41,564 nucleotides of DNA from Clostridia bacterium (GTDB lineage: Bacteria; Bacillota; Clostridia; Oscillospirales; CAG-272), in the NCBI GenBank assembly GCA_017453365.1, contig JAFTKH010000027.1, forward strand, positions 1 through 41,564, read 5' to 3'. The position numbers and the translations under genes are program-made. The notes below the pieces were generated by a model that worked only from the letters and a program-made list of their open reading frames with translations, had not been told where the DNA came from and ran no database searches. Each line of letters starts with the position of its first letter. Positions within the stretch are counted from its first letter, which is position 1. Shown one piece after another: positions 26,801-34,394 of the stretch.

Positions 26801-28965
26801 CATTCGCTATTCTCTGTATTTAGTTTCCAACTAATAGAGCTATCCGACTCGGAAACGAGTGAATTACCAAAAACGCAACCGTCCTCAACGTAAATATTCG
26901 CCGTTCCTTGATAAGAATCATTTCTGGTTACTATTCTTACGAGTGCAGTATTGCTTACGCTAGATGTTACTTTACAATTCTCATCAAAATTTATTGTTGC
27001 CGCTCTGTTCCAAACTCTGAAAATGGATTCGGAAGAACTCGAAATAATCTCTGTGTTGTAGAACGAAGCAGAGGCAGGACCTTGACCAAAGCTGAAGACA
27101 AACGTATAGGTGGAGGTAATCGTGGAATCATAGAACTCCCATGTTCCTCTGGATTCATATCCGATAGCGCTACCTGTAGTCAAGTTCACGTTTCTCAGAG
27201 TGAATTTAGAGGTACCGTTCATCTGAATCTGTGCGGCATTCCAATTTCCATTCATTACAGTTAGATGGGCTGCTTCACTGTTGGCTCCGTAAGGACGAAG
27301 TAACACTTCGTTTTTAGTCGTAAGAGTATTACCGAGAAGCTCTATAGTTACGCTCTGGTTGTTCGTAAGAGTAACTGAAGAATCGCCAAGCTTCATATCC
27401 TCGTATACGCGGATATAACAACTACCTAAACTCAAAAAATCGGTCGTTGTAAGAAGATTTTCTGCCTGTGCGGTAAAGTCGAGGTTCGTCTTTATAGGAT
27501 CTTCAAGAGCGTTATAATCGTCTTCGCTTTCCCATACAGCGTAATAAATTCCGTCGCCCTCGGTGGGAGCCCAAGGAGTTTCCCCACATACGGAACAAGT
27601 TCCGCCAGCGAGAGTGTGTCCGGTTGCGGGTATCACTTCGGTCGAAAGAATGAGCTTCTTCTCACATCCGTCGTCAGTACAACTAACCACGATGTTCTTA
27701 AGGCCGTCGGTTTTGCATCCGGCAACTGTTACGGTTACGTCCTCAGGATCGCTCCAAGTGTGCTCTGCATCAACAATGTAATAAAGAGCGGAGTCTGCGG
27801 TATAGGTCGTCACCGTTTCGATAGCCGTAAGCGAATCAAGATCCTTTACGAACGAGACTACACAGTAATCGTTTACGTTAACGGATGCAGGATTAGTTCC
27901 CGCACTTACGTTAAGCGAGGGAACGGAAACGTCAGCAACATTTGCGTTAACGGTAAATCCGTCGGCGACGTAAATATTAGACTTAAAGCCGGACTTATAG
28001 GTGTATCTGTCTACGTAAACGTCGTCTTCGGTATTGAGAGTCTTATCATCACCCGGTTTCTGATAATTTGACTGCAAGGTAATGACAGACGTTCCAGCAT
28101 ATTCGAGCCAAAACAGGTCGACGGTGGAAGCTGCCGTAACGGATGAATCGCCGTCGATATAGATATCCCACTTCTTAAACGAATCCCAAGATCTTGTCGC
28201 CCCTTCGGTAAAGTCAGAAGGAACGTCTGCTCCGGGGTCAACATCTGAAGTCGAGGACATCGAGTTGAGGATATAGAACACGGGCTTCGACGATGACAGA
28301 ATTACGTCCGTATTTCTCAACGTCAAGGTTGAAGGACGCGACGTTCTATAATAACCGCCGATGAAAAACACACCGCCACTCGTAGTGCCGGAAGCGTTAA
28401 TGGTACAATCAACGAATTCTATGCTTCCGTCGGCATCGTATCCGATAGGACGCGACGCATTAATAACGAGGTTTTCAGCGCGGAAATTAATTCCGTCGAT
28501 CTGCCACTGAACGCTTGAATTCAAGGTTCCGTTTTTAACCGTGAAATTGTGCCCTACGGTATTTCCCCAGCTACCCATAACGTAAGTTTTGGAGAACGAT
28601 GCTGCATAGCCGTTCAAATCAAGAACTATGGTCGTCGCTGTAGAAGACGAAAATACCGTACCTCCTTCAAGCGCAAGGTCAGAATACGCCCTGATATAAC
28701 AGTCACCATAACTGTTAAGGTCGGCTAGAGCGATTTTCGCTTCAGCGGATACAGTAACCTTCGGTGCAGTACCGTTATTGTAGGCTTCTTCACTGTCCCA
28801 CACTGCATAGAAAATCGCCGACTCGTCGACATCTGCGGTAGCGGCATCGTCGGTAGGAGTCCACGGGGTGGGCGTGGTTTCTTCCGCGAATGCTGCAACT
28901 GCGAGAATACCGCCGAGGAGTGCTACTACTAAGAGGAGCACTAGGTATTTTGCGAGTTTTTTCAT
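23887..28965 (-). CDS. Giant secreted repeat protein, 1692 aa
   Basis: A signal peptide (res 1-28, ending AAFAEE) is followed by TPWTPT and three units opening FYAVWDSEEAYNNG (~58), YYAVWESEDDYN (~478) and YYAVWASKDDYD (~835), with beta-helix-like turns. Units 1 and 2 end in a Cys module, ATGHTLAGGTCSVCG, like that in the nuclease lipoprotein. Unit 3 is closely related to unit 2 of the 2726-aa protein (shared FDSGGKVEIYNSTW-like and EEGFKVNGQAI segments). The last ~260 residues hold the two C-terminal modules (~1432, ~1578). No cell-wall anchor is seen. RBS GAAAGGA. Followed at once by the 36-aa peptide gene. Likely an adhesin or glycan-binding surface protein. Confidence 0.87.
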   Translation of the reverse strand: MKKLAKYLVLLLVVALLGGILAVAAFAEETTPTPWTPTDDAATADVDESAIFYAVWDSEEAYNNGTAPKVTVSAEAKIALADLNSYGDCYIRAYSDLALEGGTVFSSSTATTIVLDLNGYAASFSKTYVMGSWGNTVGHNFTVKNGTLNSSVQWQIDGINFRAENLVINASRPIGYDADGSIEFVDCTINASGTTSGGVFFIGGYYRTSRPSTLTLRNTDVILSSSKPVFYILNSMSSTSDVDPGADVPSDFTEGATRSWDSFKKWDIYIDGDSSVTAASTVDLFWLEYAGTSVITLQSNYQKPGDDKTLNTEDDVYVDRYTYKSGFKSNIYVADGFTVNANVADVSVPSLNVSAGTNPASVNVNDYCVVSFVKDLDSLTAIETVTTYTADSALYYIVDAEHTWSDPEDVTVTVAGCKTDGLKNIVVSCTDDGCEKKLILSTEVIPATGHTLAGGTCSVCGETPWAPTEGDGIYYAVWESEDDYNALEDPIKTNLDFTAQAENLLTTTDFLSLGSCYIRVYEDMKLGDSSVTLTNNQSVTIELLGNTLTTKNEVLLRPYGANSEAAHLTVMNGNWNAAQIQMNGTSKFTLRNVNLTTGSAIGYESRGTWEFYDSTITSTYTFVFSFGQGPASASFYNTEIISSSSESIFRVWNRAATINFDENCKVTSSVSNTALVRIVTRNDSYQGTANIYVEDGCVFGNSLVSESDSSISWKLNTENSEWVTVNVVEDIENLAAVSSATLYSAGEDISFVVDAAHDWSASTDVIITAPGCETEGLKNIFVNCTDHCDKQLVIATDVTIPATGHTLAGGTCSVCGETPWAPEENSGIYYAVWASKDDYDQFNNPAKTNVDYDEEGQTENSLAPTNLVSITTDYPNAYIVVYADMKIPGNGNTSVFAANANVTFELNGNKLTFPAKTCIGTYNGKEGITVTIENGDVEFGSSQVQVNTKSTLILKNIADLTTYGGFGYDSGGKVEIYNSTWTHKGNTTDTNLACLFWAGNNTDSTSEWKGGMAIYGTEINIVKQFPTVDTSRSALLVASNSTYSYKNFTLTFDAESSINYPFDALTWIFATDTETTKNHQYIYIEEGFKVNGQAIADGFATNGSNSSVVVVEDLATKTEVTSQLYALEADGMYTLTGDAADVAWYVEGNTAGDFQIATKANVTETSAGNLATVTLDDLLALTDGATVKVMQDLWCDFNRVDTKHASDLTFDLNSKTLYFASDWYVAGEKSVDNLTFKNGTINASYLANTSTFMGSFGVLTFDNVELVSDKDDSIAVHLYDDKLVMNNCTINHTGAYAIGIRLTGITQVVEINNTDITATTYGIIKETLAGTNDAYTLNNCNVTANTAFAVYSGTDTADSAVKFILNGGSVTAPTILADTVIKTDGTSNRGYVLNADVMVVLTRGATASSKVISDSDATPNLTVVEGTLDGKLQVNLTLTTNFNVNFYADPSVVTGIVLNGTELTATDYNGLKKYTVPFAAHEAANELTFTVETVFGDFILNYSVLTYAEKLIATSGMSNEAVNLAKASVAYIQKAYAYAATQDSTVVAPDALNDFVTDGIDTAVPGDTLPETLTAAVSKVKFELASGVNLILVIKSGYNGPLTVNGETYNVTANEELKISLRAKDLAKEISVKVDDADQGSFTLAGYVNSVNGKTEAEASAEMKALVQSLYTYARYAGEYASYVESNNGEMN
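26500..26559 (-). repeat. 60-bp exact repeat in the 1692-aa gene, partner at 27565-27624
   Basis: The two blocks, coding for the GHTLAGGTCSVCGETPWAP part of the Cys modules, are identical over 60 bases although flanking sequence has diverged. This points to recent conversion or strong constraint. Confidence 0.9.
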
Positions 28966-29084
28966 GAGTTTTTCCTTTCTTTAATTTGGTTTTTTATATT
29001 AATGGTATTGCGAGCTAGATTAATTTCAAAGGCGGGAGCCTTTGGAATACCAAGAAATAATAAATAATGAATAATGAATGATGA

Positions 29085-29132
29085 ATAATTATGGTCATTT
29101 TTCGCGTGAGCGAAAAATTTCTATTATTTTGA
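29085..29132. repeat. Direct repeat of about 45 bp, partner at 29334-29378
   Basis: Both copies run ATTATGGTCATTTTTCGC, a short loop, GCGAAAAATTTCTATT. The core TTTTTCGC/GCGAAAAA is itself a hairpin. They flank the dispersed repeat at 29148-29297. Confidence 0.8.
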
Positions 29133-29147
29133 TGGACTCTGTCCATC

Positions 29148-29297
29148 TAATGAATAATGATAATCAAACGAAGCGAGTCTGTATGCTTGCATACAAGCGA
29201 GCGAGTGCAGATTGCTCCGCGAGCGTTTTGCGTTAAGCAAAACAAGGTGCGCAGCACCCCGTATGTAATACGGGAGCGAGCAGGGAGTAATGATTAA
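29148..29297. repeat. Dispersed hairpin-rich intergenic repeat, copy 2
   Basis: Homologous to 23226-23390. It is bracketed by a 15-bp direct repeat, CATCTAATGAATAAT, at 29144-29158 and 29315-29329, as expected of a small inserted element, although the repeat could also be part of the element. Confidence 0.85.
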
Positions 29298-29384
29298 GAC
29301 AGATGAGCTCTGCTCATCTAATGAATAATTAATGATTATGGTCATTTTTCGCATAAGCGAAAAATTTCTATTGTTTTATAATGT

Positions 29385-29549
29385 TATTGTTCTTTGCTGT
29401 GTTGATAGACGCTATCAAAAGCTTCTTAATATTTACTTCGACAGAACGTACTCCTTCTTCTCTCGCGTTAAATATCCGTGAAGCTTTACTATTCGAGATG
29501 CGAAAGCAATAGATTTATCTATCTGCAAATTTTCTTTAACATCACTCAT
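29385..29549 (-). pseudogene. Four-helix-bundle (23S rRNA IVS-type) protein remnant
   Basis: From ATG at 29549, 38 codons encode a typical N terminus of this family, with IDKSIAFASRIVKLHGYL and REKKEYVLSK, and then a TAA at 29433-29435. In intact members this position continues Q-x-LRSGTSIGA; just past the stop the same frame reads ILRS, then further stops. A TSIGA-like stretch is only faintly visible in another frame. It is therefore a broken, 3'-decayed copy. It lies among dispersed repeats, with no own promoter. Confidence 0.75.
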
Positions 29550-29667
29550 TCTTCATTATCCGATTAGTAAAACTGATTTTTAGCAGTGAATAATGAAGAA
29601 TGAACTCCGAACGAACTATGAATTATTCATTAGATGGCATAGTCATCTGTCTTCATCATTCACTAGT

Positions 29668-29683
29668 GCGCCCAGAGGGGCGC
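29668..29683 (-). other. GC-rich hairpin behind the secreted lyase gene
   Basis: The stem GCGCCC/GGGCGC lies 11 bp past the stop at 29694. It lacks a T-tract, so it may stabilise the 3' end rather than terminate. Confidence 0.45.
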
Positions 29684-29693
29684 CCCCCGCCGA

Positions 29694-32600
29694 TTACTCG
29701 GCGGCAGGCGGGGTCTCGGGCTCGGATGTTTTTATGCCTATGAGTCCCTCCGCGATTGACGCAACGTTTTTCGCGTCGGTGGAAATTTTACCCTGGAACT
29801 TATCGTATTTCGCCTTCGCTCCCACAGAGGTAGCTATAGCGTCTATGAGACCCTGCGAGCTCTGGTTCATGCCATAGAAATTTATCGCATACATCGATTC
29901 GGCGAGGGCCATAAAGAACTTTTCCCTATCCGCGCCGAGGTAAGAGCCCTTCGTCACATAGGACGAGAGCAGTTCGGCGTTTGAGAATATGGTAGAGAGC
30001 TGCGGTGTGCCGCGGAGCTCGACCTCGTCCGTCGTGGCGCCGCCGGTTGTGGCTCTGGAGTCAGGCTGTGGCATCCACTCGTCCATAGGCGGCAGAGCGT
30101 TGGCATTACCGTCCCAGCCGAGGGTGTAGCCTACCTCCTCGGGCTCACTCGGGTCTATCATTTCGATAACTACGGCAATCTCGAATTTCAGCGTATTTTT
30201 ACCCGATATTACGAGCTTTTTGTACTTATCTCTGTTGTTCTCGTCGTTGACTCCGTTCGTAAGCTCGGCGGAGTAACCCTCCTTCGGCGTGGCGTCGAGG
30301 ACGAAATAGTCGCTGGTTGTATCCTGTATTTCAAATTTAAAGCCACGGTTGGCGGTCACGAGGGTAACGCGAAGGGTCTTCGCGTTTCCGTTTGAGTCAG
30401 GATACGATTTCATTATAGCCGTTCTGCCGTTATCGGATATTTCACACGAGGCCACTCTCGACGTATCGTAGTGCGCGTACCAATAGAAATCCTGAACAAG
30501 GACGGAGACTATCTCATCCTGGATTACCACTGTTTTCCTATCATTGGTGACGAGCATTCCGCGCTTCGCATAGGTGACGTTCTCGGCACCGCCGTAGGCA
30601 CCGGAGTTATCTATGACTGTAGCGGAGCCGTGCTCGTTCGAGACAAAGGATACTATTTCTCCTCCGCTATCGAGCACCTGTCCGTGGGGGATAGTGTCCT
30701 GTAGAGAGGCTATGGCGACTACGTTATTACCCTGTGTCGAGTATTTATAGTAACCCATATTAAGGCCGCCGCCCGCGAGGTTATAGTTATCTGCGCCGAG
30801 GTCGACGAACCAACGGACACCGCCGTTCTCATAAATCCAGTTACCCGAGTCGTACTGACCGTGGGCGACGTTATTTATACCGCCCATCATCGCGGCGTAG
30901 AGCGAGCCCGGCTCGAAGGATTCACGAGATATTACGGCATCTATCGAGTCCATTACGTAGTCCAGGTCGAGGTCCACGTTATCCGCACTTATCATCGATT
31001 TATCATAGAAGAGCGCGTCCTCTCGGCTCGTCGAGGTACCGTTAGCCAGAGCTACATATCTGAGATTAGCGAAATCGGGGTTATCAAAGAGCTGTGCTCC
31101 GAGGTAGAGCCAATAGAAGGAGAGGAAGCCCTCCCAGTCGTCGTGGTAATTCCAGCGGCCGTTATCATCGGTATGCATATACGAGCCGAAATAGTTCGAC
31201 ACGTCGATACCGGGGGCATCGAGCAGACCGAAATCGGTGCCGAAGGCATTCTGAATCATCAGGATATCCCACTGTGCGTAGCGTATAGTAGCACACCAAT
31301 AGCCGGAGGACTCACGGTAGGAGCCGTCGAAGGCGAAATAGGTGAAGCCGTTATATCCGAGGTAGTAGATAGTTCTCTCGAGGGTATAGGTTGCTTCCTC
31401 GACGTATGCGGGGTCCTCGAGTGATATGAGGCACGAGGGGATAACGCCGGCGGCACAAACGGGGTTCCAGTTACCGATGTGCGACCAATACTTACCGCTC
31501 TCGCCTCCGTCGTTAGCCTTATACTCTGCGGACATATTATTAACTGCGCGCCACGCGGTGTGGGTACAGAGTCTGTTAAGTCCGTCGCGGATAACGGTGG
31601 AATCGAGGTCCATATCAGCCCATGCATCATAGAGCCAGTCGTAAGCGAGTGAGATATAGTGTGCTGTGGTACCTACGTTGAGGTAATGTGCGGGACCCCA
31701 GTGAGTCCAAGAGGTAAGGGCCGCCGCCCAATCGTAGACAAAGCCGGCGTAATTGGGGTCGCGGGTCATCTGGTAGGCGAAAGCAACCGACTCACAAGCT
31801 ATGGAGAGGCAGGAGTCGCCGTCGGAGAGGATATTAAGTCTGTCGCCGCCGTAGTCGTAGCCGTTATTGAGGGGATATGGCATTGTTGATATGGAGTGAT
31901 TATTCGCTTCGCGGAGAAGCTCACCTGTGTAGGGGTCCTTCTCGTTCTTATCGTCGTCGATGTTCGTTCTCCAAGTAGCCATACCCGATTTAGAGTAGAC
32001 GTACTGACCCTTTTTAAGCTCCTTATAGTTGCCGTTTTCGTCGAGGTTTACGTACTGGAGATAATATTTCTGCGCCTGTTTTACGGCGTTATCGATATAG
32101 GTCCAGAGGTCGGCGTCGTAGATTTCGTCGCCGGGGACGGAATGATAGACGTCGTAGAGGTAATCAAACCTATCCTGATTAACGTAGAGGTAGGGGTGGT
32201 CGAAGTCATTGGTATTTTCCTTTACGGTTTCGTATATGGTTTCCGTATTGACCGCGTCATAGACGAAGGTGCGCATAAGGTTACGCATATAATCCTCGTC
32301 GGTATCGCGGTTCAGGTAATCATCGACGGTGGCTATGGAGATGAAGCCTATCTCGTCGTAGGTTACGTAGTAGCCAGCGAATATCTTCTCGACGTCGTCG
32401 AGGCCTATGTAGATGACCTTATTACCACCGTCGGTTTTTATGGTAGGGGGAGCGGAGAGGAGATATTCGGTATCACCTATCATCATAAGGTCGCGGCCTA
32501 CTGCTATGGAGCGGTACTCACCGTTAGCGTAGACGTCGCAGGCGAGGCCGTCGGAGTTATAGCGGTAGGGGGAACCAACGTAGTCGAGTATGGGCTCGAG

Positions 32601-34367
32601 GGGCACCATTACGACGCCGTTCTCCTTATAGGGTGCGCCGTAGCCGTTCCCTTCCTCATCGGTAAAGAGGAGAGTCTTCTCACCGTTTATGAGGGCGTTC
32701 GGGGTATTGACCTTCATCGTTAGGGACGAGGCGGCTATTTGGGGGGTAGTGAGCTCGGTCACGAAGCCGTCGCTTATCGTAAAGTCCTTCGTGTTATCTG
32801 TTTTGACGAGCGAACCGTAATTATTGGGGTCGATATTTGCGGGGGCTGTTGCCGAATAGAGCTGAACGTTATCAAGACCGTACCAGTCGCCGTCAACATA
32901 GCCTGCTGCGCCGAGACGGCCTATTCTTATCTCCTGAAGGCCGCGGAAGGTAGATTTATCAATGCCTTCACCGTTTACGTACTTTATCGCTTCAACCTCA
33001 ATTGCGGCAGCGCCTACTGTGACGGTATATTTTATAGCGTTCTGCTTACCGTTCGCGGGGCCCCAATCGAAGTCCATCTCGATGATGACGTGGCACCACT
33101 CCTCACCGAGATATCCGACGTTATTTCCGAAGACTATGAGCGAGCCATTCTCTATCGACATGGTATCGGTGATATAGGTGACAGGCCTTCCCGGTGTGAC
33201 TATTTCGAAAATTTTCGGGATAGAGGCACCCGCGGAGGCCTTAATGTCAAACTCGAAGAAGCATTTACCGGTCGAGCGGGGCACGGCGGTACTGGCACTC
33301 AGGTTAACGAAGCCGTTATTCGCATTTCTCTGTATGAACTCGAGATAATAATTAAGAAAGGTTCCCGTGGTGTTCATTTCGGAGGCGTAGTCGGTCTTTA
33401 TCGCGAACTCGTTTCCGCGCTCCGTTGTTCTCGAGGAGGCGAAGCCGTTATCGTAGTTCCAGCCCTCGCCGTAGTTTCTATTATAGTGAACCTGCACGCT
33501 CTCGTCGTTCATATCGAGTCTCTCGATATTCGGGGAGCCTGTCAAATAGCTTCCGCCGGCGCCCGTTCCGAGGACGGCAAAATCGCGGGAGGAGGACAGG
33601 TTAACTGCCGTGCCATAGTCACCGTCGGGGAGCTCGGTTTTTTCATCTGCTCCCCAATAGAGCTTCACATTATCTACGAAATAAGAGTCACCCTCTCTGT
33701 CGTAGCCGAGGAAGTTCTCCTGCGCGCCGATATATATACCCGAGATACCGAAGTCGTCCGCGCTATACACGCGGGTTTCGGTAAGCTCGCCGTAGGTTAC
33801 GGTAACGAGGTATTCGTCAGCGGCTGCGCCGAGGGTATTTTTCGCGTAGTCGAAATCTATCTCAAAGGAGAGGTTAAGCCAATCGAGCGGAACCTCTGCT
33901 ACATCCCGGCCCAAGAGGAAGAGGCGCCCCTCATTAAAGGCGACGATATGCGTAAGGAGGGGGTTCTCTCCGACACCTGCGGTCATTACCACACCGCCGA
34001 TATTATTATCAGCAGTCTCACTCTTCATATCGAGCTCGAAGAAGACCTTTCCTGCTGTCGGAGTATCCTCGCCCATAGGTATATAGAGGTAACCGCCTCG
34101 GTCGCCGGTAGGCAAAAGACGAAGGTAGTAATTATACCAGGTTGGGCTCATTTTCTTATAGGTAAGATAGGCGTCGAGCTCGTTTTTTACGTCAGTATCC
34201 ATACCGTTATAGTAGTTCCAGCCGTCCTCAAAATCGCGGTTAAACACGATATTTACAGTGTCGGAGCTCTCTTCATTTCCCTCTGCTATAGGATAAATCG
34301 CGACGAGTGTTAAAAGAGACGTGAGGATAAGAACCAAAGATGTTATTTTGTAAACCATTCTTTTCAT
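29694..34367 (-). CDS. Secreted multidomain heparinase II/III-like polysaccharide lyase
   Basis: The 1557-aa protein starts with a signal peptide (res 1-29). Two related beta-sandwich (LamG/CBM-like) repeats follow, near 43-260 and 299-510, opening FNRDFEDGWNYYNG and YNRNYGEGWNYDNG. Residues ~547-690 resemble a copper-amine-oxidase-N-like domain (GVVMVPLEPILDYVG). The alpha/alpha lyase domain (~720-1100) contains HIGNWNPVCAAG (~964-975), with the conserved Asn. The beta-sandwich domain carries HGQYDSGNW...GGVRWFVDLGADNY (~1169-1195), the family's HxxxDxG motif. A ~130-aa tail of unknown type ends it. Likely cleaves a uronic-acid polysaccharide outside the cell; the substrate cannot be told. 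It is the last gene of a three-gene operon, 27 bp after its neighbour. Confidence 0.85.
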   Translation of the reverse strand: MKRMVYKITSLVLILTSLLTLVAIYPIAEGNEESSDTVNIVFNRDFEDGWNYYNGMDTDVKNELDAYLTYKKMSPTWYNYYLRLLPTGDRGGYLYIPMGEDTPTAGKVFFELDMKSETADNNIGGVVMTAGVGENPLLTHIVAFNEGRLFLLGRDVAEVPLDWLNLSFEIDFDYAKNTLGAAADEYLVTVTYGELTETRVYSADDFGISGIYIGAQENFLGYDREGDSYFVDNVKLYWGADEKTELPDGDYGTAVNLSSSRDFAVLGTGAGGSYLTGSPNIERLDMNDESVQVHYNRNYGEGWNYDNGFASSRTTERGNEFAIKTDYASEMNTTGTFLNYYLEFIQRNANNGFVNLSASTAVPRSTGKCFFEFDIKASAGASIPKIFEIVTPGRPVTYITDTMSIENGSLIVFGNNVGYLGEEWCHVIIEMDFDWGPANGKQNAIKYTVTVGAAAIEVEAIKYVNGEGIDKSTFRGLQEIRIGRLGAAGYVDGDWYGLDNVQLYSATAPANIDPNNYGSLVKTDNTKDFTISDGFVTELTTPQIAASSLTMKVNTPNALINGEKTLLFTDEEGNGYGAPYKENGVVMVPLEPILDYVGSPYRYNSDGLACDVYANGEYRSIAVGRDLMMIGDTEYLLSAPPTIKTDGGNKVIYIGLDDVEKIFAGYYVTYDEIGFISIATVDDYLNRDTDEDYMRNLMRTFVYDAVNTETIYETVKENTNDFDHPYLYVNQDRFDYLYDVYHSVPGDEIYDADLWTYIDNAVKQAQKYYLQYVNLDENGNYKELKKGQYVYSKSGMATWRTNIDDDKNEKDPYTGELLREANNHSISTMPYPLNNGYDYGGDRLNILSDGDSCLSIACESVAFAYQMTRDPNYAGFVYDWAAALTSWTHWGPAHYLNVGTTAHYISLAYDWLYDAWADMDLDSTVIRDGLNRLCTHTAWRAVNNMSAEYKANDGGESGKYWSHIGNWNPVCAAGVIPSCLISLEDPAYVEEATYTLERTIYYLGYNGFTYFAFDGSYRESSGYWCATIRYAQWDILMIQNAFGTDFGLLDAPGIDVSNYFGSYMHTDDNGRWNYHDDWEGFLSFYWLYLGAQLFDNPDFANLRYVALANGTSTSREDALFYDKSMISADNVDLDLDYVMDSIDAVISRESFEPGSLYAAMMGGINNVAHGQYDSGNWIYENGGVRWFVDLGADNYNLAGGGLNMGYYKYSTQGNNVVAIASLQDTIPHGQVLDSGGEIVSFVSNEHGSATVIDNSGAYGGAENVTYAKRGMLVTNDRKTVVIQDEIVSVLVQDFYWYAHYDTSRVASCEISDNGRTAIMKSYPDSNGNAKTLRVTLVTANRGFKFEIQDTTSDYFVLDATPKEGYSAELTNGVNDENNRDKYKKLVISGKNTLKFEIAVVIEMIDPSEPEEVGYTLGWDGNANALPPMDEWMPQPDSRATTGGATTDEVELRGTPQLSTIFSNAELLSSYVTKGSYLGADREKFFMALAESMYAINFYGMNQSSQGLIDAIATSVGAKAKYDKFQGKISTDAKNVASIAEGLIGIKTSEPETPPAAE

Positions 34368-34394
34368 AATCCAATAATTCCTTTCTCAAGTCTT

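Larger units (their letters stand above)
28966..29384. other. Intergenic stretch of nested repeats
   Basis: No gene is seen. Next to the 1692-aa gene lies a small stem, CAAAGGC/GCCTTTG (about 29019-29036), then AT-rich TGAATAATGA words, then a nested repeat structure (29085-29378). No clear promoter for the 1692-aa gene could be picked; the AT-rich DNA at 28975-29015 is the likely place. Confidence 0.6.

Noticed and set aside
11886-28965. Cell-wall sorting signals on the giant proteins
   Set aside because: The C termini lack LPXTG-type motifs, a hydrophobic segment and a basic tail; no SLH or dockerin repeats were seen.
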